Assembly (NCBI RefSeq): GCF_040822115.1
Contig: NZ_CP162004.1
Location: 3,271,001-3,335,000, forward strand
Reading direction: 5' to 3'
Source: Flavobacterium sp. WC2421
Lineage (GTDB): Bacteria; Bacteroidota; Bacteroidia; Flavobacteriales; Flavobacteriaceae
DNA length: 64,000 nucleotides
Part shown: in pieces, positions 1 to 7,811 of the stretch
Layout: every line of letters starts with the position of its first letter
How positions within the stretch are numbered: the stretch's first letter is position 1
Made by a program: the position numbers and the translations under genes
Notes under the pieces: model-generated
The model's database searches: none
What the model was told of the DNA's origin: nothing
Seen by the model: the letters and a program-made list of their open reading frames with translations, nothing else

Positions 1-653
1 GAATAAGACCATATTTTTAGTGTTTTATTGTCTTCTTTTTCTGCTATATCTCTTGCTTTTTCCATGAAAGTAATAGCGGTTTTCAAATCGCCTTTATGGT
101 CATTCCATTTCGCTAAGCGAATCAAATAATCATAATCATTCATGTCTTTTAAAGCATTCAAATTTGTTAATGCTTCAGGAAAATTCCCTAATTCCATTTG
201 AACATCAAAAAGTAATTTTTGAGTTTCGTTACGTCCTTCACCAATGGCAAATGCTTTATTGGCCAAAACTAACGCTTCTTTAAAGCGATGTTGTGCAATA
301 TAATTTCTTCCTAAAGACCGTAAAGTTGAAACTTTTGAATAGTTATTTGCTTCATTTGATTGGATCAATAAATCTTCGGTTTTATATAAGTTTTTTATAT
401 CACCATTATATTCAAAAAGGGTAGCATATTTTGATGCAATTACATCTAAAAATGTTTTTTGATTTGGTGCTACATCATATTTAGATTGCCAAAATTCAAT
501 TTCTTTATTTGCAAAATCTATTGATTCATTTCCTGTAATATGCAAGTATTTATTGTAGTCAGCGGCTTTTGTAATTTGAGTTGTTTTATTATCGCAAGCA
601 AAAATAAAAAGGATTGTAAAAACAAAAATGGGGATTAATTTATACGTTTTCAT
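1..653 (-). CDS. TPR-type lipoprotein, C-terminus cut by the window edge
   Basis: The reading frame opens with ATG at 653 and stays open to base 1, so about 217 residues of the N-terminal part are visible and the stop lies outside. The start reads MKTYKLIPIFVFTILFIFAC, a lipoprotein signal whose FAC is a plausible lipobox, followed by DNK. The rest is alpha-helical, with repeated A/L/Y spacing typical of tetratricopeptide repeats (segments around NYSKVSTLRSLGRNYIAQ and KDMNDYDYLIRLAKWNDHKG). TPR lipoproteins usually act as protein-binding scaffolds on the periplasmic side of a membrane; the partner is unknown. It lies downstream of the DUF4331 genes on the same strand but is separated from them by a terminator, so it is probably a separate transcript. 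Confidence 0.75.
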   Translation of the reverse strand, partial: MKTYKLIPIFVFTILFIFACDNKTTQITKAADYNKYLHITGNESIDFANKEIEFWQSKYDVAPNQKTFLDVIASKYATLFEYNGDIKNLYKTEDLLIQSNEANNYSKVSTLRSLGRNYIAQHRFKEALVLANKAFAIGEGRNETQKLLFDVQMELGNFPEALTNLNALKDMNDYDYLIRLAKWNDHKGDLKTAITFMEKARDIAEKEDNKTLKIWSY

Positions 654-680
654 AATCTATTGTTTGTTATTCATTATTAA

Positions 681-722
681 AAAAAACAGAGTACTTAATT
701 TATAAAAGCACTCTGTTTTTTT
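681..722 (-). terminator. Rho-independent terminator after the DUF4331 pair
   Basis: Inverted repeat ACAGAGT...ACTCTGT followed on the minus strand by a run of T. It lies just beyond the stop of the 731-1279 gene and before the TPR lipoprotein gene, so it should end the DUF4331 transcript. Confidence 0.75.
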
Positions 723-730
723 GTTTTCTA

Positions 731-1279
731 TTACCAAGCAGCTGCTAAGTAAGGGAATGAAGCTGTAAATGGTTTATCATTTGCATCCACGTGATCAGAA
801 GTAAGTCCAGAGTTAGCTGCACCATTTGTACCTCCAAAGATCAATATCAATTCTACATCAATAACGTCATCAGCCAATGCTCTACCTGTTAAAACATTTG
901 TTCCATCGAAGAACGTAGTTTTACCAGTAGTTTTTACGTTTAAAACATCTGTTGCTAGTACTCCAGTAAATTGAGCAGCTGTTAAACCTAATGCATTAGT
1001 TGTAAATGCAGGGTTTAAAGCCATTAATCTAGATTGAAAAATAGATTGGTATTTTGCTCCCATTGCAGAAGGAATGGCTGCATTAAAATCGTCTTTAGGT
1101 TGACCTGAAGCGATAAAAACAGTATTTATTGCTGGTCTAGCCATTTGATCTTGTTGTACATATGTTCCTGAGAAGTCGGCACTTGCCATAGGATCATTAT
1201 TATCGTCTTTGTTACAGCTTACTGTAGCTACTGCACATACAAGTGCAAAAGTTATGATTTTGAATTTATTTGATTTCAT
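731..1279 (-). CDS. DUF4331 family lipoprotein, C-terminal half of the domain
   Basis: 182 residues from ATG at 1279; a TTG three codons upstream is a weaker alternative. The N-terminus MKSNKFKIITFALVCAVATVSC is a lipoprotein signal with lipobox VSC. The mature part has GRALADDVIDVEL near residue 130 and ends in DHVDANDKPFTASFPYLA, which corresponds to the C-terminal end of DUF4331 proteins that are single chains in other bacteria. The N-terminal half of the domain is in the gene immediately upstream, with only 27 bases between them, so the two are almost certainly co-transcribed and may assemble. Function of DUF4331 is unknown. The divergent sigma/anti-sigma pair is a plausible regulator (inference). 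Confidence 0.8.
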   Translation of the reverse strand: MKSNKFKIITFALVCAVATVSCNKDDNNDPMASADFSGTYVQQDQMARPAINTVFIASGQPKDDFNAAIPSAMGAKYQSIFQSRLMALNPAFTTNALGLTAAQFTGVLATDVLNVKTTGKTTFFDGTNVLTGRALADDVIDVELILIFGGTNGAANSGLTSDHVDANDKPFTASFPYLAAAW

Positions 1280-1306
1280 AATTTTCAATTTTTAAAATAA
1301 AATTTA

Positions 1307-1957
1307 TTATTGTTTTTTCTTAGTTTCTGCCCATACATTTAAAGTACTTGCTGTACCTAACATTGCTTTTGGAACCTCAACAACTACTGAAAGTACATTA
1401 GATCCTGCAAAAGTATCTGTACCTGGATTGTTGAATCCTGAAGCTGTCCCTCCAAGGATTGCTTGAAATTGACCTAAGTCAAAAAAGAATGGATCGTCTC
1501 TTGGTCCAGCGAAAAATTTCATTCCGTTTTCTGTTGAAGTTACAGCTGAAGCTCCGTATTTAGAAATTGCTACACTTCCAGAAGCTGCACTTGTTTTAAT
1601 CGTACTAGATGTACCAGTTGTTGTAGGTGCATATGGTCCGAAGAAATACATTTTATCTCCTTTTCTAATTGCTTGTATTACTAAGTCTTCTACATTATCA
1701 CCTGTATTATCGATATTAATTTCAATCATTACATTTTCATTAAAGGAAGCAGCTGCTGTAGCATTCGGACTTAATAATCCTTGTGTGTTAACTGCAAAAA
1801 CTAAATTACTAGTTTCTTGTCCTTGAAAAGTGTATACGTCTGTAATGTCTGCTGCATTACCTGTTACTGATGGAGCATCTACGTGATCCGCTGCTACTAG
1901 AATTAGACCTGAAATCGCAATTAGCGACAGACCCAATATCATTTTTGTTTTTTTCAT
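1307..1957 (-). CDS. DUF4331 family secreted protein, N-terminal half of the domain
   Basis: 216 residues. An N-terminal signal peptide ends near LILVAA and is followed at once by the DUF4331 opening motif DHVDAPSV and then DITDVYTFQG. The central hallmark GPRDDPFFFDLGQFQ lies around residue 150. The chain stops at the polar end AETKKKQ, where other DUF4331 proteins continue into a second half; here that half is encoded by the next gene. It is the first gene of a two-gene unit that ends at the terminator at 681-722. The region upstream (1958-2188) is the shared control region with the divergent ECF sigma gene and holds an 11-base dyad GGAATGTTTCC at 1994-2004. Role unknown. Confidence 0.82.
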   Translation of the reverse strand: MKKTKMILGLSLIAISGLILVAADHVDAPSVTGNAADITDVYTFQGQETSNLVFAVNTQGLLSPNATAAASFNENVMIEINIDNTGDNVEDLVIQAIRKGDKMYFFGPYAPTTTGTSSTIKTSAASGSVAISKYGASAVTSTENGMKFFAGPRDDPFFFDLGQFQAILGGTASGFNNPGTDTFAGSNVLSVVVEVPKAMLGTASTLNVWAETKKKQ

Positions 1958-2124
1958 TTTGTTATAATTTAAAAGGTTATAAAAGCATTTACGGGAATGT
2001 TTCCGATTTGGTTTTAAAATAATTAAAAAAAACTTAATTTTTTAATCAACTTATTGTAAATCAGTATTTTACAATATTAAAAAAAACACAAAATTTTTAA
2101 ATCCCATTTTTTTTAAATTAGATA

Positions 2125-2184
2125 TTGAATTATTTAATTTAAATCTGAATAAGTTTGTATAAGTTTGTAATAGTTAAACTTATA
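2125..2184 (+). promoter_or_regulatory. Promoter and operator-like dyad of the ECF sigma gene
   Basis: TTG at 2125-2127, a 22-base spacer, then TAAGTTTG at 2150-2157, matching the Bacteroidota TTG/TAnnTTTG form. The TAAGTTTGTA decamer is repeated in tandem at 2160-2169. The second copy forms an inverted repeat, TATAAGTTT (2158-2166) with AAACTTATA (2176-2184), ending five bases before the ATG at 2189. The dyad could be a binding site for a regulator or an RNA hairpin over the start codon; both are inference. Confidence 0.5.
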
Positions 2185-2188
2185 CATT

Positions 2189-2719
2189 ATGACCCAAGAA
2201 GATTTATTAGTATTGATTTACAAAAAAGACGAAAGAGCATTTACACATCTATATGATATGTATTCAAAAAGTTTATTTTCTGTCATTAATGTTTTAGTTA
2301 GAAATAGAGAAGAGGCCGAAGACGTTCTTCAAGAAGTCTTTGTCAAAATATGGAAAAACATTGATTCCTATAATGAAAGCAAAGGCCGATTTTATACTTG
2401 GATTCTAAATATTGCCAGAAATACTTCTATAGATAAACTAAGATCTAAAAATTTTAACAATAGCCAAAAAAACCTTTCTTCAGATAATTTCGTAAATCTA
2501 TTAGACGACAGTAACAAACTCGTTAATAAGGTGGATACAATAGGGATTCAAGAATTTGTAAAAAGATTGAAACCCAAATGTATTCAAATAATAGATTTAC
2601 TGTTTTTTAAAGGATATACTCAACAAGAAGCTTCGGAAGAGTTAAATATCCCTTTAGGAACGGTAAAAACACACAATCGAAATTGTATAAATGATTTAAG
2701 AACTTATTTGAAAGTATAA
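2189..2719 (+). CDS. RNA polymerase sigma factor, ECF (sigma-70 family)
   Basis: 176 residues. Region 2 covers about residues 15-85, with the core-binding segment REEAEDVLQEVFVKIWKN followed by RFYTWILNIARNTSIDKLR. Region 4 (about 120-172) has the helix-turn-helix GYTQQEASEELNIPLGTVKT. Length and order are normal for an ECF sigma factor, which directs RNA polymerase to a small regulon, usually for envelope stress or surface functions. Its stop TAA overlaps the ATG of the anti-sigma gene by one base (TAATG), so the two are translationally coupled. The divergent DUF4331 genes are natural candidates for its target, but this is inference. Confidence 0.93.
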   Translation: MTQEDLLVLIYKKDERAFTHLYDMYSKSLFSVINVLVRNREEAEDVLQEVFVKIWKNIDSYNESKGRFYTWILNIARNTSIDKLRSKNFNNSQKNLSSDNFVNLLDDSNKLVNKVDTIGIQEFVKRLKPKCIQIIDLLFFKGYTQQEASEELNIPLGTVKTHNRNCINDLRTYLKV

Positions 2720-3504
2720 TGGAAAATAAAGAATATATAGACTCCGGTATTTTAGAACTTTACGTGTATGGTCTTCTTAGTGAAACCGAAAGTGAAGCCA
2801 TTGCCACTAAGGCAAAAAACGACAATGAAATTAATGATGAAATCATCGCAATTGAAAAGTCAATTGTAGCATTATCATCTAGCTTCTCCCCTTTTCATTC
2901 GGTCGCAAATTATGAAAAAATTAAAGCCAAACTCGAATTAAAACATGCTAAAGTAATCGAATTGGAACCAACTAGAAATTGGTCACAATATATTGGTTGG
3001 GCTGCAGCTATACTCGTAATGGTAGGTGTAGGTTACCAGTACAATCAATTAAACCTGACTAATAATCAAGTCGTTAAAACTGAAGTGGAAAAAGTAAAAA
3101 TGGAGAAAGAACTTCAAACATTAGAACTTCAAAATAAAGCTACTGAAACTAGTTTAGCTGTAGTAAGAGATGTGAAAAATACGGTAGTAGCACTTGGTGG
3201 TCAAGCGGTTGCACCAGAGTCGTCTGCCAAAGTATATTGGAATAAAGAGACACAAGTGGTTTATGTAGATGCTGCTGGATTACCAGAACCTCCAAAAGGA
3301 ATGGTGTATCAAGTTTGGGCATTAAAACTAAATCCTTTAACTCCTACAAGTATTGGATTACTTGATAATTTTGATAAAAACAACCAACGTATTTTTGCTG
3401 TAAACAGTACTGGTGATGCTGAAGCTTTTGGAATTACGCTGGAGCCTGCCGGAGGAAGCTTGACTCCTACAATGGAACAATTATACACGTTAGGAAAAGT
3501 ATAA
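2719..3504 (+). CDS. Anti-sigma factor, RskA-like
   Basis: 261 residues. The cytoplasmic N-terminus (about 1-90) is of the zinc-free anti-sigma type, with YVYGLLSETESEAIA. A single membrane segment follows near 92-108 (WSQYIGWAAAILVMVGVGY). Then come a coiled stretch rich in Glu/Lys and a periplasmic RskA C-terminal domain that contains KVYWNKETQVVYVDAAGLP, GMVYQVWAL and the ending FGITLEPAGGSLTPT. The family binds its cognate ECF sigma at the membrane and releases it after regulated proteolysis. It overlaps the sigma gene by one base and is followed by a strong terminator, so the pair forms a two-gene operon. Confidence 0.9.
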   Translation: MENKEYIDSGILELYVYGLLSETESEAIATKAKNDNEINDEIIAIEKSIVALSSSFSPFHSVANYEKIKAKLELKHAKVIELEPTRNWSQYIGWAAAILVMVGVGYQYNQLNLTNNQVVKTEVEKVKMEKELQTLELQNKATETSLAVVRDVKNTVVALGGQAVAPESSAKVYWNKETQVVYVDAAGLPEPPKGMVYQVWALKLNPLTPTSIGLLDNFDKNNQRIFAVNSTGDAEAFGITLEPAGGSLTPTMEQLYTLGKV

Positions 3505-3526
3505 TTATTATAAAATTTCAATTCAT

Positions 3527-3564
3527 AAAAAAGCCAGACTTTCTATTTAAAGTCTGGCTTTTTC
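3527..3564 (+). terminator. Terminator of the sigma/anti-sigma operon
   Basis: Perfect 11-base stem AGCCAGACTTT / AAAGTCTGGCT with a short loop, followed by T residues, 23 bases past the anti-sigma stop. Confidence 0.88.
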
Positions 3565-3661
3565 CATCTTATCAACTTCTTTTTTTAGATGCATTAAAAA
3601 ACCTAAAAAGACCTCAAATAACATAACTGTTAAATGAAAAGCATTACAATCTAAAGTATGT

Positions 3662-3669
3662 TATATTTG
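3662..3669 (+). promoter_or_regulatory. -7 element of the dus gene
   Basis: TATATTTG matches the Bacteroidota TAnnTTTG -7 motif and lies 16 bases before the ATG. No clear TTG -33 element is visible at the usual distance, so the call rests on one box. Confidence 0.45.
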
Positions 3670-3685
3670 CATTTTTAAATACTAC

Positions 3686-4630
3686 ATGAACTACACCTTA
3701 CTTTCCTCCCCTTTACAAGGATTTACCGATTTTCGTTTTAGAAACGCACAAAACAAGATTTTTGGTGGAATTGACACTTATTATGCTCCTTATATCCGTT
3801 TAAATGGAAAACTAGTTATAAAATCCTCTTATCAGCGTGATTTATTGCCAGAGAACAATTCCGAATTAGAAGTTATTCCACAAATCATAACTAATGATGC
3901 CGATGAGTTTTTGTTTGTTTCAAAGTATGTTCAGGAACTAGGCTATAAAGAACTAAACTGGAATTTAGGTTGCCCCTACCCAATGGTTACTAAATGTGGT
4001 ATGGGATCAGGTTTAATTAGTAACACCGAAAAAATCGAACAGATTTTGCATAAAGTGCAAAACGAATCAGACATTATTGTTTCGATGAAAATGCGCTTAG
4101 GCTATGATACTACAGAGGAAATCCTGGATGTATTGCCAATTTTAGAAAAGTACGCAGTAAAAAATGTGGCTATACATGCACGATTAGGGAAACAATTGTA
4201 CAAAGGTGGAGTACATTTAGATGCTTTTCAAACTTGCGTAGATCAAAGCAAGGTGAAACTGTATTACAATGGAGACATTACATCCGTAACTAAATTCCAT
4301 GAAATGCAAGAGCGCTTCCCATCTATTGACCATTGGATGATTGGAAGAGGTTTAATAGCCGATCCCTTTTTACCTAGCATGATTAAAAATAACACCACCG
4401 AATATCCAAAAAATAAAATGGAGCTATTTAGTGAATTTCATGAAACATTGTATCAAGGATATAGTGAATCGTTATCTGGTTCCACGCATATTCTATTGAA
4501 AATGCATCACTTATGGGAATACTTCTCTGTTATTTTTTCTAATCCACACAAAGTGCATAAGAAAATCAAAAAAGCGAAAAGCATCCGGAATTATGAAGCG
4601 GCTGTTAAGGAGGTTATAAAAGAGGGCTAA
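3686..4630 (+). CDS. tRNA-dihydrouridine synthase
   Basis: 314 residues, normal for the Dus family. These FMN enzymes reduce uridines in the D-loop of tRNA with NADPH. The N-terminal TIM barrel opens with LLSSPLQGFTDFRFRN. The catalytic loop NLGCPYPMVTKCGMGSGLI places the proton-donor cysteine at residue 96. KMRLGYD, AIHARLGKQLYKG and YYNGDI, then MIGRGLIADPFL, are the expected FMN and tRNA contacts. The C-terminal 70 residues form the helical Dus domain. The Dus subfamily cannot be assigned from inspection. It is monocistronic, with a TAnnTTTG box just upstream and a convergent neighbour downstream. Confidence 0.92.
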   Translation: MNYTLLSSPLQGFTDFRFRNAQNKIFGGIDTYYAPYIRLNGKLVIKSSYQRDLLPENNSELEVIPQIITNDADEFLFVSKYVQELGYKELNWNLGCPYPMVTKCGMGSGLISNTEKIEQILHKVQNESDIIVSMKMRLGYDTTEEILDVLPILEKYAVKNVAIHARLGKQLYKGGVHLDAFQTCVDQSKVKLYYNGDITSVTKFHEMQERFPSIDHWMIGRGLIADPFLPSMIKNNTTEYPKNKMELFSEFHETLYQGYSESLSGSTHILLKMHHLWEYFSVIFSNPHKVHKKIKKAKSIRNYEAAVKEVIKEG

Positions 4631-4698
4631 ATAATGTACTAAACATGAGTTATGCAATTTTTATATAATTATAATTTGCAGTAAATTTTAAACCACAG

Positions 4699-7600
4699 CT
4701 ACAGGCCATACCTTATTTTAAAATGGTTAAAATTTTGAGCAACCTCTGCTGGAGTCAAAACTCTATTATGAGCTTGGAAATTCCCAATAGCACCGTCCCA
4801 CTGATATCCACCGGTAGTACCTCCGATATATAAGTTAGTATTAGCCGAGGCATTTTTATAAACGGCAGTTCCATAAAGCACTCCGTCATAATACACTTTT
4901 GCTGTATTAGACACAGCATCGTTAACCACCACATAATTATGCCAATTACCATTTGCTGAAGTTGCAGGTATATTTCCAAAAGGATTATTGGAGCTATCCC
5001 AGGTATTCCAACTCAGAACGTTGCCACTGAAAAATAAATCTGGACCAGCACCATCATTTCCAGCGTTAAACAACATTTTATTTGAATTAGTATTAGTTGA
5101 TTTTGCCCAAACTGAAAATGTACATGAAGCTGTTTTTGTAAGTGGTGCATTTACATAAGTATTGGAACCATTAAACACTAGTTTACCACCATCAGAAGAA
5201 TTATAAACAGGGTTATTTATTAATATCCCATTATTTCCCAAACCACTTAAATCCGTCCAAGTCGTTCCAGAACCAGGATAACTGGCGGTATTGCCAGCAT
5301 CTAAATGCATAACCAAGTCAGTTGTTAAATCGTACGTTTTTGATTGTATAGTGAGCCCATTTTTATCAACCCCAAAATTACCACCTATAGCTCCATTTTT
5401 ATTTACATAATTAGTTTTAGAGGTCGTTAGCTCCCCATTTTTAGTTAAAACTGAAATATTATTTACCGTCAAAATAGATGTGATACTTCCACTACAATAG
5501 GTTCCATCAAGATCTTGAGTAGCTGTTATTGTTGTACTCCCAGCGGAAATAATATTTATTGTTGTTCCGCTTACTGTAGCTACTGATAAATTACTACTAG
5601 TATAAGTAAAGGCTCCAGAACTATTACTAGTTGGCTGATAAACAGTATATTTACCATCAAAATATGTCTTATTAACAGCATTAAAATTACTAAGAGCAGG
5701 CGATAAACAGCTAATAATAGTTACTGAAATTGCTTTTCTTGTACTTTCACAACTACTAACCGTTTGAGTTACATAATAAGTCGCTGATGTTAAAGTAGTA
5801 TTTGCTTGCAAAGGACTTCCTCCTGTATCAGCTAAGTACCATTTAATATTTGTACCTGTTGCAACCAAATCTGCAACCGTAGCTGGAGAATTATGATTTT
5901 GATCGCTTGCTATAGGCTCTGATGGTGGGGTGCAAGGAGTAGTTCTAGAGTACGAAAATCCACCTCCATTTCCGGAGTCAGTCCATGAAAGAAATTTTAA
6001 TTCTAAAAAAATATTTTCAGCTATTAAATGAACCACATACGTTTTATTTACACTAGTAGGAGGAGAATAATTAACAGCTTGTTGCCAAGTTCTATAAGTT
6101 AAGTTTGCATAGTTTGACAATAAACCCTCTGCCCATTCCGTATTTGAAGGAGAACTTCCTCCGAACCTACTTTCTGCAGCGATATTAAATAAGCCTTGGT
6201 CATCTGCTCTAGTAATCTTTACCGTATTAGTTAGAACATCCTGATTTTGAACTAGGTTATAATTAGCATAGTCAGCCTTACTAAACGTTATTATATTTCC
6301 ATTCCAAATTATAGGATTTGTAGTAATTTTGATTGCTCCTGATGGATTACTTACCAAAACAGTATTATTACCAGAGATAACGACGTAGTAATAATTAGTA
6401 CCTAAATCAGTACTATCAGGGGTATAAGAATTATTTGTAGCTCCAGTAATTAGTGTTCCACCAGTATTGGTTTTACTTACGTTTTTATACCATTGATAAG
6501 TAATACTACTTCCTGTTGCTACAACACTTAAACTATTTACAGTATTATTTTGAATTACTGTTTGATTACTAGTTGAAGGCTGACTAGTAATTTCAATACC
6601 AACTCGTACATATCCAGAAACATTGCTAGAACAGGTAATTGTTGCTGTGGAAATAATTGCATAGTAGTATAAAGTTCCCTCATTAGTGGCACTTGGTGTA
6701 TAATTGTTATTTGTTTCTCCAGAAAGTAATGTTCCTCCTGAATTAGATTTTATATTATTACTATACCATTGATATGTTGCTGTAGGATCATTAGATAAAA
6801 CACTTAAAGTAGTAGGAGACCCCCCCAACACAACTGACTGGTTATTTGAGTTAGGTTGGGTATCTAATAAGCAAATACTGTAGTAATTACCTTGATTGTT
6901 TTCAATTTTTTGACGTGGGTTAGCTAATACTGCCGCAAATAATATTAACTCACTAACATTTCCATTGTAAAATACTTGTCCACCACTAAAAGTTTGATTT
7001 GCCCCTATTGCTACCGATGTCACAGCAGAAGAAGTTCCAGTGTTAAGATTTACAGTGCCATCACTGGCACTATTGGCATATAAATTCATTTGCCCATTTA
7101 TACTATTTCTGGTCCAGGAATGTATCCTTATAACATTATCGTTTACTGCGGCATTTCCTCCTAATGACTTATCAGAGGGACCGTTTCCTGCAGTGAATTT
7201 ATTATTGTAAATACCGTACGCGAAGTCAGTAGTACCGCCAGGTTGTTCAGAACCAAAGATACCGTTCATATTATACCAACTTCCGCCACCGCCACTTCGT
7301 GTGTTTAAACTCGAGGCTTTATAAACAAGACAACCTGTTAAATCATTATTAAACGTAGTGGATGTTACGACTAAAAATTGCGAACCTGAAAAAATAATAC
7401 TAGGTAATCCATTCGCTCTTTCAATAACTCCTGCAGTAATAATTTTTGGTTGATTTAGGAGTATATTTTGAACTGCATTTTTACCATTACCACTTTGATC
7501 ATACCATATAGTTACAAAACCATCATTAGCTCCTACAAAGGCCAATAATGAAGCTGTATCTAAATCTCCATTACCCTCAAAACTTATACCTTGAGTAGCG

Positions 7601-7785
7601 TTATCGTTACTACGACGAACTTGAATGGCATCGCCAACGTAGGAGGAACTTAATTTCCGTAAACTATAGGCTACAGCAGCTGGTGTTGTGTTGTCTAAAC
7701 CTAAAACATCTAAAGAATTTTGAGCATATCCTTGAGAAATGACAAAAATCAAAAAAAAGTAAAATATTTTTTTATAAAACTTCAT
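4699..7785 (-). CDS. Large secreted LamG/Ig-like surface protein
   Basis: 1028 residues with an N-terminal signal peptide ending in SQGYAQ. Residues ~20-300 form a concanavalin-like (LamG) unit with the motifs SYVGDAIQVRRSND and VTIWYDQSGNGKNAVQ. Two Ig-like repeats follow, each with TYQWYSNN/TYQWYKNV and YTPSATNEGTLYYYAIIS/YTPDSTDLGTNYYYVVIS. Then come further Ig/Big-2-like stretches, and the last ~200 residues are a second LamG unit (MHLDAGNTASYPGSGTTWTD ... YIGGTTGGYQWDGAIGNFQA). The chain ends in LTPAEVAQNFNHFKIRYGL, with no recognisable T9SS sorting domain, so the export route is open. It starts 26 bases after the stop of the repeat-fibre gene and should be co-transcribed with it. Probable role is adhesion or glycan binding (inference from LamG). 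Confidence 0.78.
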   Translation of the reverse strand: MKFYKKIFYFFLIFVISQGYAQNSLDVLGLDNTTPAAVAYSLRKLSSSYVGDAIQVRRSNDNATQGISFEGNGDLDTASLLAFVGANDGFVTIWYDQSGNGKNAVQNILLNQPKIITAGVIERANGLPSIIFSGSQFLVVTSTTFNNDLTGCLVYKASSLNTRSGGGGSWYNMNGIFGSEQPGGTTDFAYGIYNNKFTAGNGPSDKSLGGNAAVNDNVIRIHSWTRNSINGQMNLYANSASDGTVNLNTGTSSAVTSVAIGANQTFSGGQVFYNGNVSELILFAAVLANPRQKIENNQGNYYSICLLDTQPNSNNQSVVLGGSPTTLSVLSNDPTATYQWYSNNIKSNSGGTLLSGETNNNYTPSATNEGTLYYYAIISTATITCSSNVSGYVRVGIEITSQPSTSNQTVIQNNTVNSLSVVATGSSITYQWYKNVSKTNTGGTLITGATNNSYTPDSTDLGTNYYYVVISGNNTVLVSNPSGAIKITTNPIIWNGNIITFSKADYANYNLVQNQDVLTNTVKITRADDQGLFNIAAESRFGGSSPSNTEWAEGLLSNYANLTYRTWQQAVNYSPPTSVNKTYVVHLIAENIFLELKFLSWTDSGNGGGFSYSRTTPCTPPSEPIASDQNHNSPATVADLVATGTNIKWYLADTGGSPLQANTTLTSATYYVTQTVSSCESTRKAISVTIISCLSPALSNFNAVNKTYFDGKYTVYQPTSNSSGAFTYTSSNLSVATVSGTTINIISAGSTTITATQDLDGTYCSGSITSILTVNNISVLTKNGELTTSKTNYVNKNGAIGGNFGVDKNGLTIQSKTYDLTTDLVMHLDAGNTASYPGSGTTWTDLSGLGNNGILINNPVYNSSDGGKLVFNGSNTYVNAPLTKTASCTFSVWAKSTNTNSNKMLFNAGNDGAGPDLFFSGNVLSWNTWDSSNNPFGNIPATSANGNWHNYVVVNDAVSNTAKVYYDGVLYGTAVYKNASANTNLYIGGTTGGYQWDGAIGNFQAHNRVLTPAEVAQNFNHFKIRYGL

Positions 7786-7811
7786 AGTGTAACTATTTTA
7801 TTAGTGCTGTA

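Noticed and set aside
3309..3521. Antisense ORF inside the anti-sigma gene
   Set aside because: It is a shadow of a well-supported RskA domain with no start context.
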